Assembly: GCF_900111125.1 (NCBI RefSeq)
Contig: NZ_FOGE01000005.1
Span: 177,045-241,044, forward strand
DNA: 64,000 bases
Direction: 5' to 3'
Origin: Sphingobium sp. YR768
GTDB lineage: Bacteria; Pseudomonadota; Alphaproteobacteria; Sphingomonadales; Sphingomonadaceae
Part shown: positions 41,829 through 50,050 of the stretch, piece by piece
How the letters are laid out: every line of letters starts with the position of its first letter
Position numbering within the stretch: position 1 is the first letter of the stretch
The notes under the pieces: model-generated
Databases searched by the model: none
The model's input: only the letters and a program-made list of their open reading frames with translations
Told to the model about the DNA's origin: nothing
Made by a program: the position numbers and the translations under genes

Positions 41829-42483
41829 CCATTATGTCCAGGGTTCCTTCGCCTTCACCTGCACGGCGCAGGAAAGTGCGCTGATCGAGGAGGCGTGGCA
41901 GCATGCAGCCGATCTGCTGGGCGATTTCGTGCCGGGCGAACCGAGCGCTGAATTTCTCGCCGCTTTCATGCCAACTGACTTCGCCAATCCGTTCAACGGT
42001 TTGCTCGAAATCTTCGAGGATCCCGCCTTTCCCGATTTCGGCGCCGAAATCGAGATCGCGGGCGGTGCCGAATGCATCGTCGCGATTTATGGCGCGGCAG
42101 ACTTCCAACCCGGTCCGATCGCCGAACTCATTCGGTATTGTTGCCAGGAGAGCTTGAAGACTGCGCCAATAGGGTTCGACTGGAGCTATAGCTGCACACG
42201 TCCGCGTCGCGACAGCTTCGGGGGAGGGTGGTGCGCGATATTCGCCGATCATGTCGAGTTTGCGACCACGCAGGAAGAACTGGCGCGACGACTGGGCAGA
42301 TCGGCAGCAACGCCACCGGGAGAACCGCCCGATCCATGGATTGACGATCCTGCATATCCATCAGTCGACTGGAAGACCGAGGTGGGCAATGGCGATACGC
42401 GTCTTGGCTATCTCGACTGGGCTCTCGCCCGGACTGAAGCAGACCACAGCGCGTGTTCCCCAACCGGAACGCCGTCGGCCTGA
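41821..42483 (+). CDS. unknown acidic protein
   Basis: 220 residues, acidic, no family recognised. Features include 'FAFTCTAQESALIEEAWQHA', 'NPFNGLLEIFEDPAFPDFGA' and 'GFDWSYSCTRPRRDSFGGGW', suggesting a mixed alpha/beta protein without membrane segments. It overlaps the 158-residue gene and is followed 42 bases later by another unknown gene, so it is probably in the same transcript. Confidence 0.65.
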   Translation: MADHYVQGSFAFTCTAQESALIEEAWQHAADLLGDFVPGEPSAEFLAAFMPTDFANPFNGLLEIFEDPAFPDFGAEIEIAGGAECIVAIYGAADFQPGPIAELIRYCCQESLKTAPIGFDWSYSCTRPRRDSFGGGWCAIFADHVEFATTQEELARRLGRSAATPPGEPPDPWIDDPAYPSVDWKTEVGNGDTRLGYLDWALARTEADHSACSPTGTPSA

Positions 42484-42525
42484 CGCACCACACGTCTCCA
42501 AATCTTCGAGAACCACAAGGATGAT

Positions 42526-43227
42526 ATGATGACCGACGCCAGTGCGGCGGGCGCGTCCGCGCGCCTGTATAGCCAAACCGAATATGACGAACGCGGCAAT
42601 TTCCACTATGAGGGCGATCTCTATCGTGCCGGTGAAACGTTGCCATCGCTCGCCTCCCGGATCGAACGCCATCTGGCACAACATTTTACCGGAAACACCT
42701 TCGCGATCCGCACAGAGAAATTTGCCGGGGGACGCAAGGTCATCGCGGAGATACTCGATACCCCGGACGACCTGACCGGCCGTGACGCGCAGAACGCCTT
42801 CATCGTCGAGGTGCGCGATCAAATGGAGCGGTTCGGTTTCACGCGGACCAATCCGTTGCAGGATTTTTGGTCATGCAGTTTCTACTGCGACGTTCGCATC
42901 GGCCAGGCCTATTGGGCGGCATTGGCAAAACGTCAGGGTATCCGCAATCCCGTCGATACGGTGATATCACTGGCGGCGTTCAAGAAGCGCATCAGAGCCG
43001 GTGATCGGTTGAAGCTGATTGATGCGCCGGCTGGTCATCGTCTTCTCGGGACGACCCGCGAAATCACCAAAGTGCGCTCTGGTGACCTGATCCTCGAAGG
43101 TCGTTCCTACCTGTCCTTTCCCCGGGCATCCGCCTTTGCCTGCGACGGCCGCCTGATCCGGATCGCCATCGGTTCGCAATATTGTCCCGACGATCATCTT
43201 CTCTACGAATGGCAAAGGGCTTCCTGA
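42526..43227 (+). CDS. unknown protein upstream of N6 methylase
   Basis: 233 residues; AAGGA lies 4 bases before the first ATG and 7 before the second (42529), so the second may be the true start. No family recognised. The N-terminal half has 'YDERGNFHYEGDLYRAGETL'; the centre contains 'LQDFWSCSFYCDVRIGQAYW'; the C-terminal part looks beta-rich ('GDRLKLIDAPAGHRLLGTTR', 'SGDLILEGRSYLSFPRASAF'). Its end lies 117 bases before the methylase gene start. Confidence 0.65.
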   Translation: MMTDASAAGASARLYSQTEYDERGNFHYEGDLYRAGETLPSLASRIERHLAQHFTGNTFAIRTEKFAGGRKVIAEILDTPDDLTGRDAQNAFIVEVRDQMERFGFTRTNPLQDFWSCSFYCDVRIGQAYWAALAKRQGIRNPVDTVISLAAFKKRIRAGDRLKLIDAPAGHRLLGTTREITKVRSGDLILEGRSYLSFPRASAFACDGRLIRIAIGSQYCPDDHLLYEWQRAS

Positions 43228-43343
43228 GCACGACTTCCTATCCGCCGAAACGCCGGCCGGACGCAACCAGTGCTGCAGGAGAAATCTCGTCGCGTTCGGC
43301 CATTCGGCACCGTTCCACCTCATCGTCAATCGCGGAGGCCTGC

Positions 43344-44171
43344 GTGCACGAGCCGCATCTCAAAGCCATGGCGGCGCTATTGCGCCGTAGCCAGCCGCAC
43401 CATGATCTCTATACTGTCTTTGGTGACTGCATGGAGGCCATGGCGATCGCTATGGCCAACAGTATCGACCTGCGTGAACGCGAAAAGCGTGAGGCTCGTT
43501 ATCTGGATATTGTCGGGCGCTACCGGCGGGATGTCATCGATCTGTTTCCGCAAGTGCTCTCCGAACTGGTGCAGGCTCTCGAGGCTGGGCCCGGCGACGT
43601 GCTAGGCGCCCTGTTCCACGACCTCGACCTTCACAGCAAGGCGCGTGGGCAATATTTCACACCCTATGCGCTCAGCCGCTGCATGGCGAAGGCCACTCTG
43701 GGGAATCGCGAAAATGTGGAAGCGATGATCGCGCAGCATGGCTTCGTGACCGCCATGGAGCCCGCTTGCGGCGCGGGGTCGATGGTGATCGCGCTTGCTG
43801 AGACCATGCGCGATATCGGGCATAACTATCAGCATCACCTTCATGTGACGGCGATCGATATCGATCCGCGCGCGATCCACATGGCCTATATCCAGTTTTC
43901 ATTGCTTCATATTCCAGCCCATCTCATGGTCGGCAACGCCTTGTCGGGTGAGATGCAGGACCATTGGTTCACCCCGGCGCATATACTCGGGGGATGGAAC
44001 GCTCGGCTCGCCCTTCGTCAACGTCGCGAACTCGTGGCTGAGACCGCCCAACGCGCGACCGCCGCGATCGCCGCGACAGGCCCGACATCACCATCGCAAG
44101 GCGCCGTTCCGCCATCGCACCAACCAAGGGCATCGCAGCAGTCCATGCCGCGACAGCTGAGCCTCTTCTAA
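43344..44171 (+). CDS. N6-adenine DNA methylase-like protein
   Basis: 275 residues from GTG at 43344, chosen because GGAGG lies five bases before it; upstream ATGs overlap the previous gene and lack a site. The Rossmann-type methylase core is clear: 'GALFHDLDLHSKARGQYFTP', 'VTAMEPACGAGSMVIALAET' and 'LHVTAIDIDPRAIHMAYIQF'. The catalytic (D/N)PP(Y/F) box is not evident where expected after 'LMVGNALSGEMQ', so activity is uncertain. The last 60 residues are Ala/Pro/Gln-rich. It resembles type I HsdM fragments carried by plasmids. Confidence 0.82.
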   Translation: MHEPHLKAMAALLRRSQPHHDLYTVFGDCMEAMAIAMANSIDLREREKREARYLDIVGRYRRDVIDLFPQVLSELVQALEAGPGDVLGALFHDLDLHSKARGQYFTPYALSRCMAKATLGNRENVEAMIAQHGFVTAMEPACGAGSMVIALAETMRDIGHNYQHHLHVTAIDIDPRAIHMAYIQFSLLHIPAHLMVGNALSGEMQDHWFTPAHILGGWNARLALRQRRELVAETAQRATAAIAATGPTSPSQGAVPPSHQPRASQQSMPRQLSLF

Positions 44172-44203
44172 CGTTCTCACGTCCCACATCATAGGAGATT
44201 GGC

Positions 44204-44545
44204 ATGTCCCGACATGTCCATATCGACGCCCTGGGCCGGATGACGTCCGGCACAGCAATCATAACTTTGGCCATCGGCGGACCGCGCGGCGGCATGCGTG
44301 CGATCGAGGATATTTCGATCGATGAAGCCGAGAAATTGGTGACGCAACTTCAGGCTGCGGTCGCTGACGCTCGGGCCGGGGCGGCCATCGACCCGGTCGA
44401 ACGCTTCATGCAGGACGTCATCGACCGGCTCCGCGATCCGGGTCTCGCGCTCGATCCTTCTTTTCGTTCATGGTGTGCCAGCAATCATGGCCTGCTCAGT
44501 CCACGGCAGTCGGCTGAACGTTGGTGCTGCTGGCACGTTGCCTGA
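44204..44545 (+). CDS. small unknown protein after the methylase
   Basis: 113 residues with AGGAG six bases before the ATG. No family recognised. It starts with a beta-rich segment ('HVHIDALGRMTSGTAIITLA') and continues with a helix ('DISIDEAEKLVTQLQAAVAD') and a Trp/Cys-rich end ('RSWCASNHGLLSPRQSAERW'). The end of the plus-strand run; it converges on the PIN toxin gene. Confidence 0.6.
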   Translation: MSRHVHIDALGRMTSGTAIITLAIGGPRGGMRAIEDISIDEAEKLVTQLQAAVADARAGAAIDPVERFMQDVIDRLRDPGLALDPSFRSWCASNHGLLSPRQSAERWCCWHVA

Positions 44546-44596
44546 CCGATCCTGCCGGTCCCGAACATGATTGGTTTCCCGTGCCTATGTGAGGGG

Positions 44597-45124
44597 TCAA
44601 TAAAGGATGACGCCCGTCCCCGGAATGATCTGATCCAGAAAATCGAAATCGCGCCGGTTGCCGGTCAGCAGGTCACAGCCGGTCGCCGCAGCCTGCAGAA
44701 ACAGCAGGGCATCGTTGAGCAGGGCGATCGAATGGGGTTGGCCGCAAAGCCGTGTGACCATGCCTGCCAGCATACCGGCCTCTCCGAACATGCGGGAGGA
44801 GGGCGCGCTGAGGCGATGCTCCGGGATATCGTCGATCGTACGTCCCAGCGTCTTGAGCACCGACGCGGTGCGTTTGTCGGCCGGATCGAGCGCGCCCATC
44901 AGGTGAGTCATCTCGGCAAGCGCCACGCAGGAATGATTGACGATGCGGTTTTCCAGCAAGGAGTCTACTTCGATCGGCGTCTTGCCCTGGAGCACATCAA
45001 TATAGACGCACGTGTCGAGCAGAAGCTCGCGGCCTATGACAGCTGCCTTGTGAATGAGCGGCAATTCCTTTTCGGGGCGTCGCGACAGCCTGGCAGCAGA
45101 TCGCTGCGGCCTGATCCTGCGCAA
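44597..45124 (-). CDS. vapC: PIN-domain toxin (VapC-like), third pair
   Basis: About 175 residues if TTG at 45124 is used; no ATG fits after the antitoxin stop, and another TTG at residue 104 of the open frame (45064) is also possible, so the start is uncertain. PIN motifs are present: 'RELLLDTCVYIDVLQGKTPI', Glu in 'NHSCVALAEMTHLMGAL', 'SIALLNDALLFLQAAATGCD' and 'LLTGNRRDFDFLDQI'. It is longer than most VapC proteins because of helical inserts. It follows a ribbon-helix-helix-like antitoxin gene with a 13-base gap. Confidence 0.8.
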   Translation of the reverse strand: MRRIRPQRSAARLSRRPEKELPLIHKAAVIGRELLLDTCVYIDVLQGKTPIEVDSLLENRIVNHSCVALAEMTHLMGALDPADKRTASVLKTLGRTIDDIPEHRLSAPSSRMFGEAGMLAGMVTRLCGQPHSIALLNDALLFLQAAATGCDLLTGNRRDFDFLDQIIPGTGVILY

Positions 45125-45137
45125 CGAGGCCTTGCGA

Positions 45138-45410
45138 TCAAATCCCAAGCGCCATATCCGCAGGGATCGTGCCCTTTCGGCGCACAAGCCTGGCTCCGAA
45201 ATCATCCTCGAGCGCCACTTTGGCGAGCGCATATTCGACGAGATCGGTGGTCGAGGCGATGCCGCTGCGCATCTTGGCGCGATCGATGAGTTCACGCGGG
45301 ACACGGGCGCCGACCGCGCTGTTCGTGCCCGACAGCAAACCCGCCGCCTTGGCAGCGGCCACGACCGCTCCATGTCGCTGGGACAGATGATCCTCGTGCT
45401 TCGTCGCCAT
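45138..45410 (-). CDS. antitoxin with ribbon-helix-helix-like segment
   Basis: 90 residues from ATG at 45410, chosen over the ATG at 45413 because AGGAGG is then 5 bases away. Residues about 32-65 resemble a ribbon-helix-helix: 'SAVGARVPRELIDRAKMRSG' then 'IASTTDLVEYALAKVAL'. The C-terminal tail ('DDFGARLVRRKGTIPADMAL') would wrap the toxin. It pairs with the PIN protein downstream and probably represses their promoter at 45431-45458. Confidence 0.82.
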   Translation of the reverse strand: MATKHEDHLSQRHGAVVAAAKAAGLLSGTNSAVGARVPRELIDRAKMRSGIASTTDLVEYALAKVALEDDFGARLVRRKGTIPADMALGI

Positions 45411-45430
45411 CATGGCCTCCTCTCGTTGAA

Positions 45431-45458
45431 CATATACGCCAATTTGTAAAACATACAA
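45431..45458 (-). promoter_or_regulatory. promoter and operator of the third toxin-antitoxin pair
   Basis: On the minus strand TTGTAT (45453-45458), a 16-base spacer and TATATG (45431-45436) form a plausible promoter 21 bases before the antitoxin ATG. An inverted repeat TTGTA-(5)-TACAA (45444-45458) overlaps the -35 region, as an autorepressor site would. Confidence 0.5.
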
Positions 45459-45517
45459 GCCGCCGTCGTACCGGCTGCCGTCCGTCTGATTCTTGTGAAA
45501 CCGATATCGCGGCACGC

Positions 45518-45545
45518 GAGAAGGGGAAGGGAAGGGAAGGGCGGG
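45518..45545 (+). promoter_or_regulatory. purine-rich G/A tract before the DUF932 gene
   Basis: A tract of repeated GGGAA units (gagaaggggaagggaaggga, then agggcgggg) 57-84 bases before the ATG at 45602, the longest example of this recurrent leader element. Confidence 0.45.
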
Positions 45546-45601
45546 GACGTGACAGGAGCGGTGAAGCACCTGTCGCTCTGCATCTCAAGGAGACGATTTC
45601 C

Positions 45602-46798
45602 ATGGCGACCCTTGCCCCCATGAACGAAAGCCCCCGCGTCACGGCGCCCTATCGGATCGATGTCTCGCGCGGACGCATGAGCAGCCGCGTATCCTCCGAG
45701 TGGTTCTCCCGTCCCAACGACGAGAAATATCTCTCGCTGACCAGTCTCTATGATGCCGTGCGCGGCCGCGCGGACCGTGCGACCACGCGTATTGTTGAAA
45801 GCCGGTCGATCCGGGTTGAGGCGAAAAGTGACAATCCAGAGCGGCTGATGCTGGTGGCGCCGGGCGATGATCGACCGCTTGCACCCACCAACTGGTCCTT
45901 TGGCCAGGTGGCAAGTCTCGTCGGTGCCCCGGCCTCTTATCTGCGGCAGCTTCCTGCCGCGCTTGCCGGCATCAACTTGCAGCATGGGTTGATCAACCAC
46001 CGGGGCGAGCAGGTTAAACTGCTCCAGACCGAGAATGGTCGCACCGAATTGCGGGCGGCGACCGGGTCGGAATATGGCAGGATCTTTGACTGGGAACTGG
46101 TCCAGGCGGTGATGGCCTTTGCCGGCGATGGCGTCGGCGACACGCGCTGGAAGGTGCCTGGAACCATCGACTGGGGCAGCATGACCTATAACCCGCATGT
46201 CGATATCACCAGGGAGGCGACCACGCTCTACGCATCGGACCGGGACATTTTCCTGTTCCTCGTGGACGACACGCACCCTATCGAGGCCGGCAAGCTTCCT
46301 AATGGCGATCCCGACCTCTATTTTCGAGGGTTCTACGCCTGGAACAGTGAGGTCGGCTCTAAAACACTCGGGATCGCGACTTTCTATCTGCGCGGCGTGT
46401 GCGCCAACCGCTGCCTGTGGGGTGTCGAGAATTTCGAGGAGGTCAATATTCGCCACTCGAAATTCGCCGGCGCCCGTTTCGCGCATCAGGCCGCGCCCGC
46501 GCTCGAGCATTTCGCCAACTCTTCGCCCTCGCATTTCATCTCCGGCATCAAGGCCGCCCGCGAGCGGATCGTCGCGCGCAAGGAGGAAGAGCGCGAACCG
46601 TTCCTGCGCAAACGCGGCTTTTCCAGGGCCGAGACGGCAAAGATCATCCAGACCGTGCTGGCCGAGGAAGGCCGTCCACCGGAATCCATCTATGATTTCG
46701 TCCAGGGCATAACAGCGCTCGCGCGCGCGAAGCCGCATCAGGACAGCCGCCTCGACCTGGAGAACAAGGCCAGAAAGCTGCTCGAACAGGCGCTTTGA
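45602..46798 (+). CDS. DUF932-domain protein
   Basis: 398 residues; AAGGAG lies 10 bases before the ATG. DUF932 proteins are common on plasmids and phages and are of unknown biochemical role. Recognisable stretches are 'WSFGQVASLVGAPASYLRQL', 'LRAATGSEYGRIFDWELVQA', 'LYASDRDIFLFLVDDTHPIE' and 'RGFYAWNSEVGSKTLGIATF'. The length and layout are normal for the family. It starts a plus-strand run after the divergent third toxin-antitoxin pair. Confidence 0.85.
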   Translation: MATLAPMNESPRVTAPYRIDVSRGRMSSRVSSEWFSRPNDEKYLSLTSLYDAVRGRADRATTRIVESRSIRVEAKSDNPERLMLVAPGDDRPLAPTNWSFGQVASLVGAPASYLRQLPAALAGINLQHGLINHRGEQVKLLQTENGRTELRAATGSEYGRIFDWELVQAVMAFAGDGVGDTRWKVPGTIDWGSMTYNPHVDITREATTLYASDRDIFLFLVDDTHPIEAGKLPNGDPDLYFRGFYAWNSEVGSKTLGIATFYLRGVCANRCLWGVENFEEVNIRHSKFAGARFAHQAAPALEHFANSSPSHFISGIKAARERIVARKEEEREPFLRKRGFSRAETAKIIQTVLAEEGRPPESIYDFVQGITALARAKPHQDSRLDLENKARKLLEQAL

Positions 46799-46891
46799 GG
46801 CCCGGTGCCACCGCTCTCATGCCTTTTCCACCTTCTTCCTCGCCATCCCGGTCAAGCACCGGGGTGGCCATTGTCATGAAAGGATGCCGCC

Positions 46892-47104
46892 ATGCGCGCC
46901 CATTCGTCCCTTCCCCTGCCGCAATTTATCGTCGACATCGCCTTCTTCAGCGGCGGCGAGCGATATGCCACCGAGACCTACACCGTTCCTGCATCCACCT
47001 GGTTCGCTGCGGAGCAACAGGCGCTGCAGATGTCGGTGAACAGCGTCTATGACGATGCGCGCATTCCTGACCTTAGCCGCGCCGCCACCGTCCGTCCGAT
47101 CTGA
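46892..47104 (+). CDS. small unknown protein downstream of DUF932
   Basis: 70 residues with AAAGGA 8 bases before the ATG. It appears to form a small alpha/beta unit: 'FIVDIAFFSGGERYATETYT', then 'STWFAAEQQALQMSVNSVYD'. No family recognised. It lies 93 bases after the DUF932 gene in the same direction and is probably cotranscribed with it. Confidence 0.6.
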   Translation: MRAHSSLPLPQFIVDIAFFSGGERYATETYTVPASTWFAAEQQALQMSVNSVYDDARIPDLSRAATVRPI

Positions 47105-47212
47105 TGAACCTCTGAGATCGTTTCCAATGACAGCCCTTCCGCACCGGGATCCTGCGATCCAGCCGCTGTCCTAACTTCGAGCGCTGTGCCGCCTCCCGCT
47201 AGAGCCATCTCC

Positions 47213-48295
47213 ATGACCCGTTACACGCTATCCCATCTCGAAACCGCTGCTTGTCTTTGGGAAGCCGTCCTCGAACTGCGCGATCGCCCGGTGACCAATT
47301 CCGATGCAAGCGGTCTGGCATTTGCCTTGCGCAAATGCGTCGATACTGTGGGCACCGCGGCGCTGCGCCTTATCGTGGTAGGCTGGGTTGATGCTGTCGA
47401 GGCCGCATGGAGCGTCGTCGAGGGCGAATATCCGCTTTCGTTCGACTGGGATTTCGTGCCCCGTTGGATTGCCGACGCGGTCGACTGGTCGGATCCGCAC
47501 CATCCGATCATCTGTGGAAATGCGCCCGCTCCGAGCGACCCAGTGACTTCGGCTCCGCCCACAGGAGAAGGCGAGGCCTCCCGTCCCATAATCGGGACCA
47601 GCCGCGACGACTATCTGGCGCTTCTTGCAGGCGCGCGCACCGCCCTTGAAGCGCCGGACACTCTTGATACCGCTGCGCGCGCAGCCCTGATCAACGCTAT
47701 AAGCGTGAGTGAGAACGCTATAGTCGCTTCGATATTGCCATGGCCAATAGAGGTCCAGGCTGCAGTGATCGAACACAGGCATGGAATGAACATCCATGTC
47801 GCGGTCGATGCGATGGCTCTCGATGTGGAAATCGCTGCTTATTGCCGCGAATGGTGGAGCGAGATCGACGACGCGCGCAACCCGAACGATCTGTCCGTCG
47901 CCGAAGTGATATCAAGCTATTTCGAATGTCATCCGTCGGAAAGCTGCACGAAGGATCGCATGCGTATTGCGCCCGTCGCACATGAATGCGCCTTCGTCGC
48001 CAGATCGATCGAGCAGGGTCGCTATTGCGTGCTGTCGACTGCCCATCTCACAGTCCATACCGCCTCGTGCCTCGATAAATGGGCGTCCTGGCCGCCCAGC
48101 GATCGACCGATCGATATTGCGGCTTCCGTTTATGGCTGGTTCGTGCCGACGCGTGCCATCGATCCTGATCGCAGCGCGCAGTTGCCGCAGGACCTGCTGC
48201 GCCTCATCGCCTTTGGCCGCGAGCGCGGCTTCCAGTTCCTGCTCTTCGACTGTGACGGCAGCGACATCGATGGGTTGCCGCTGCACGATTGGTAA
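47213..48295 (+). CDS. unknown plasmid protein
   Basis: 360 residues from ATG at 47213 (a start nine codons upstream is possible; neither has a strong ribosome site). No family recognised. The N-terminal third has 'HLETAACLWEAVLELRDRPV'; a central helical part includes 'SRDDYLALLAGARTALEAPD'; the C-terminal third has 'VYGWFVPTRAIDPDRSAQLP' and 'FGRERGFQFLLFDCDGSDID'. It converges on the DUF6880-like gene with 37 bases between. Confidence 0.62.
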   Translation: MTRYTLSHLETAACLWEAVLELRDRPVTNSDASGLAFALRKCVDTVGTAALRLIVVGWVDAVEAAWSVVEGEYPLSFDWDFVPRWIADAVDWSDPHHPIICGNAPAPSDPVTSAPPTGEGEASRPIIGTSRDDYLALLAGARTALEAPDTLDTAARAALINAISVSENAIVASILPWPIEVQAAVIEHRHGMNIHVAVDAMALDVEIAAYCREWWSEIDDARNPNDLSVAEVISSYFECHPSESCTKDRMRIAPVAHECAFVARSIEQGRYCVLSTAHLTVHTASCLDKWASWPPSDRPIDIAASVYGWFVPTRAIDPDRSAQLPQDLLRLIAFGRERGFQFLLFDCDGSDIDGLPLHDW

Positions 48296-48332
48296 GGGGC
48301 TTTTCGACTGGTTGGCTGTGGCTTTCAGACGA

Positions 48333-49730
48333 TCATCCAAATTTACCCGCAACCTGGTTCCAGAAACCGATCTTGCGTCCATGCGCCTTGCGAAGGTCGG
48401 CCAGCCATTCATCATGCGGTACGACATCGACATCATTAGGGATATGGTCGGCCAGGGCCGTCGCCGCTGCAAAGTCCCGCGCAGCATAGGGGTAATATTT
48501 CGAACTCGCCCGGTCGAGCACGCCGGTCACCAGTCGGCGATAGAGCAAGGTGGCCCCGCCCGGATCGGCCTGAGACAAAGCCTCTGCGGCAGGACGCAGA
48601 ATGTCATAGGTCCGGGCTTCCAGATCTTCGAACCTTTCCCTTGCCAGCCTGCCCGCGCGTTTGAGATCGGGCCAGGCAATCAGGAACGCCAGCGCCGATG
48701 TCGCCCGATCATATGCCATGGCCTGATCAAGGGCTTGCCTTTCCGCAGCGACATCCTCGAAATCGGGCAAGGCCCTGAGCCATTCGCGTAGCGCCTGAGC
48801 GTCGAGCCAACGGTCGAAGATCGCCTTGCGCTGCACCTGTGCATCGTCCCTACGGCCCAGCGCCTCAAAGGCGCGTAATTTGAGATCGCCAAGTTCGCGC
48901 TCGTTATGGCTGCGCTCTACCGGTGCGTCGATCCAGTCGAGAGCTTCTGCCGCACGATCCTGCGCGATCAGGCGGGCGGCAACCTGCGCATTGAGCAGGG
49001 GATTGCGGCGTTCAGGATCGACTGTCGCAATATAGGCGTCCACATCGCCGTCGAGATCTGCGAGCTTGGGCAACAGCCAGCCGACCTTATAATCGAATTG
49101 CCGCCGCTCCGGGCCGGTCAGCCCCGCCTGCCGCTCCAGCAGCATCCGTCGCAAGGCTGCGCGGCCTGTCTGTCCCAGAGCCGGGGAGGCTGCGTCCGGC
49201 AGGTCGTCAAACACGCCATAGCCATCCCCTTCAATCAGCGTTAAAATATCCCCTGCGAGCTGCTCGACATCGGGTACATCGGCTCGGGCCCACAGCAGTC
49301 CCAGATCCTCGCCGCCTTGCCGGAACACCGCGCCCAACGAACCGCTGCTGTCGTCGGACCTTTCGAACACCGGTTCGGCAAGGCTCAGCAGCAGCTTCAT
49401 GCTATCGATCGCCTCGCTCAGAGAAGTTTCGGCCAGTGGTCCCAATATGGTTTCACGCAACTGATCGAGTTCGCGCGCTAGCGGACCCACCTTGTCCCAT
49501 TCGACGAACCCGCGCGAACGCCGGATGGTCTTCAGCCGCTTGTCGATCTCGTGGGCCAGGCCCCCGCTATCGTCCTTCGCCGCCAGTTCCATACGGACCG
49601 CGCGGGCGAATACGGCGTCACGCTCGGCCTGGGCCAGGACAAGCCGGGCAAGGCGCGCCGGTCCCAGTGCCTCAATCGCTTCGGGCGTCATCTTGCCCGA
49701 GCCACCTCTGCCATTTCCGGATGCCGCCAT
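48333..49730 (-). CDS. DUF6880-like helical repeat protein
   Basis: 465 residues, almost wholly helical and rich in Ala, Arg, Asp and Leu, with repeat-like segments such as 'NAQVAARLIAQDRAAEALDW', 'GDLKLRAFEALGRRDDAQVQ' and 'PGGATLLYRRLVTGVLDRAS' that suggest TPR-like solenoid folding. From memory it resembles DUF6880 proteins of sphingomonad plasmids; no activity is known to me. It starts in a TGATG overlap with the small gene upstream, so the two are coupled. Confidence 0.7.
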   Translation of the reverse strand: MAASGNGRGGSGKMTPEAIEALGPARLARLVLAQAERDAVFARAVRMELAAKDDSGGLAHEIDKRLKTIRRSRGFVEWDKVGPLARELDQLRETILGPLAETSLSEAIDSMKLLLSLAEPVFERSDDSSGSLGAVFRQGGEDLGLLWARADVPDVEQLAGDILTLIEGDGYGVFDDLPDAASPALGQTGRAALRRMLLERQAGLTGPERRQFDYKVGWLLPKLADLDGDVDAYIATVDPERRNPLLNAQVAARLIAQDRAAEALDWIDAPVERSHNERELGDLKLRAFEALGRRDDAQVQRKAIFDRWLDAQALREWLRALPDFEDVAAERQALDQAMAYDRATSALAFLIAWPDLKRAGRLARERFEDLEARTYDILRPAAEALSQADPGGATLLYRRLVTGVLDRASSKYYPYAARDFAAATALADHIPNDVDVVPHDEWLADLRKAHGRKIGFWNQVAGKFG

Positions 49731-49909
49731 CAGCCGTCTTCACCTGATACCGACCGTCCTGTCCCCTTGATCAGTGCAAGCAGCATGGCGTGCAGCGCAT
49801 CTTCAGCGCGTTCGCGCCGCGCCGGATCGGTGGCGGAGATGTCCCGGCGCATCCAGTCCGGCAGGCGGCGCAGAAAGTTGGTCAGTTGCGAATCCAGATC
49901 CTGAGGCAT
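49730..49909 (-). CDS. small conserved-looking protein coupled to DUF6880-like gene
   Basis: 59 residues from ATG at 49909. It encodes a compact helical peptide: 'MPQDLDSQLTNFLRRLPDWM' followed by 'RRERAEDALHAMLLALIKG'. The stop overlaps the next start as TGATG at 49730. No function known. It is divergent from the GHKL ATPase gene. The longer open frame upstream is rejected because it covers the G-rich leader of the divergent gene. Confidence 0.6.
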   Translation of the reverse strand: MPQDLDSQLTNFLRRLPDWMRRDISATDPARRERAEDALHAMLLALIKGTGRSVSGEDG

Positions 49910-49991
49910 CCCTCGTCCTTCGCAGTCCGGGACCGCTGCCGCAATATCGGATGCAATGCGGTTTCCACGGGTACCATGCTCTTTGAAGACG

Positions 49992-50023
49992 AACGGAGGG
50001 GAGGGAGCGGGGTGGGGTGGGGG
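49992..50023 (+). promoter_or_regulatory. purine/G-rich tract before the GHKL ATPase gene
   Basis: A G/A tract broken by a few T (acggaggggagggagcgggg, then tggggtggggg) 28-59 bases before the ATG at 50051; same type as six other leaders. The G-runs could also form a quadruplex. Confidence 0.45.
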
Positions 50024-50050
50024 TTCCAGTCCGGAACCTGGGAGAACACC

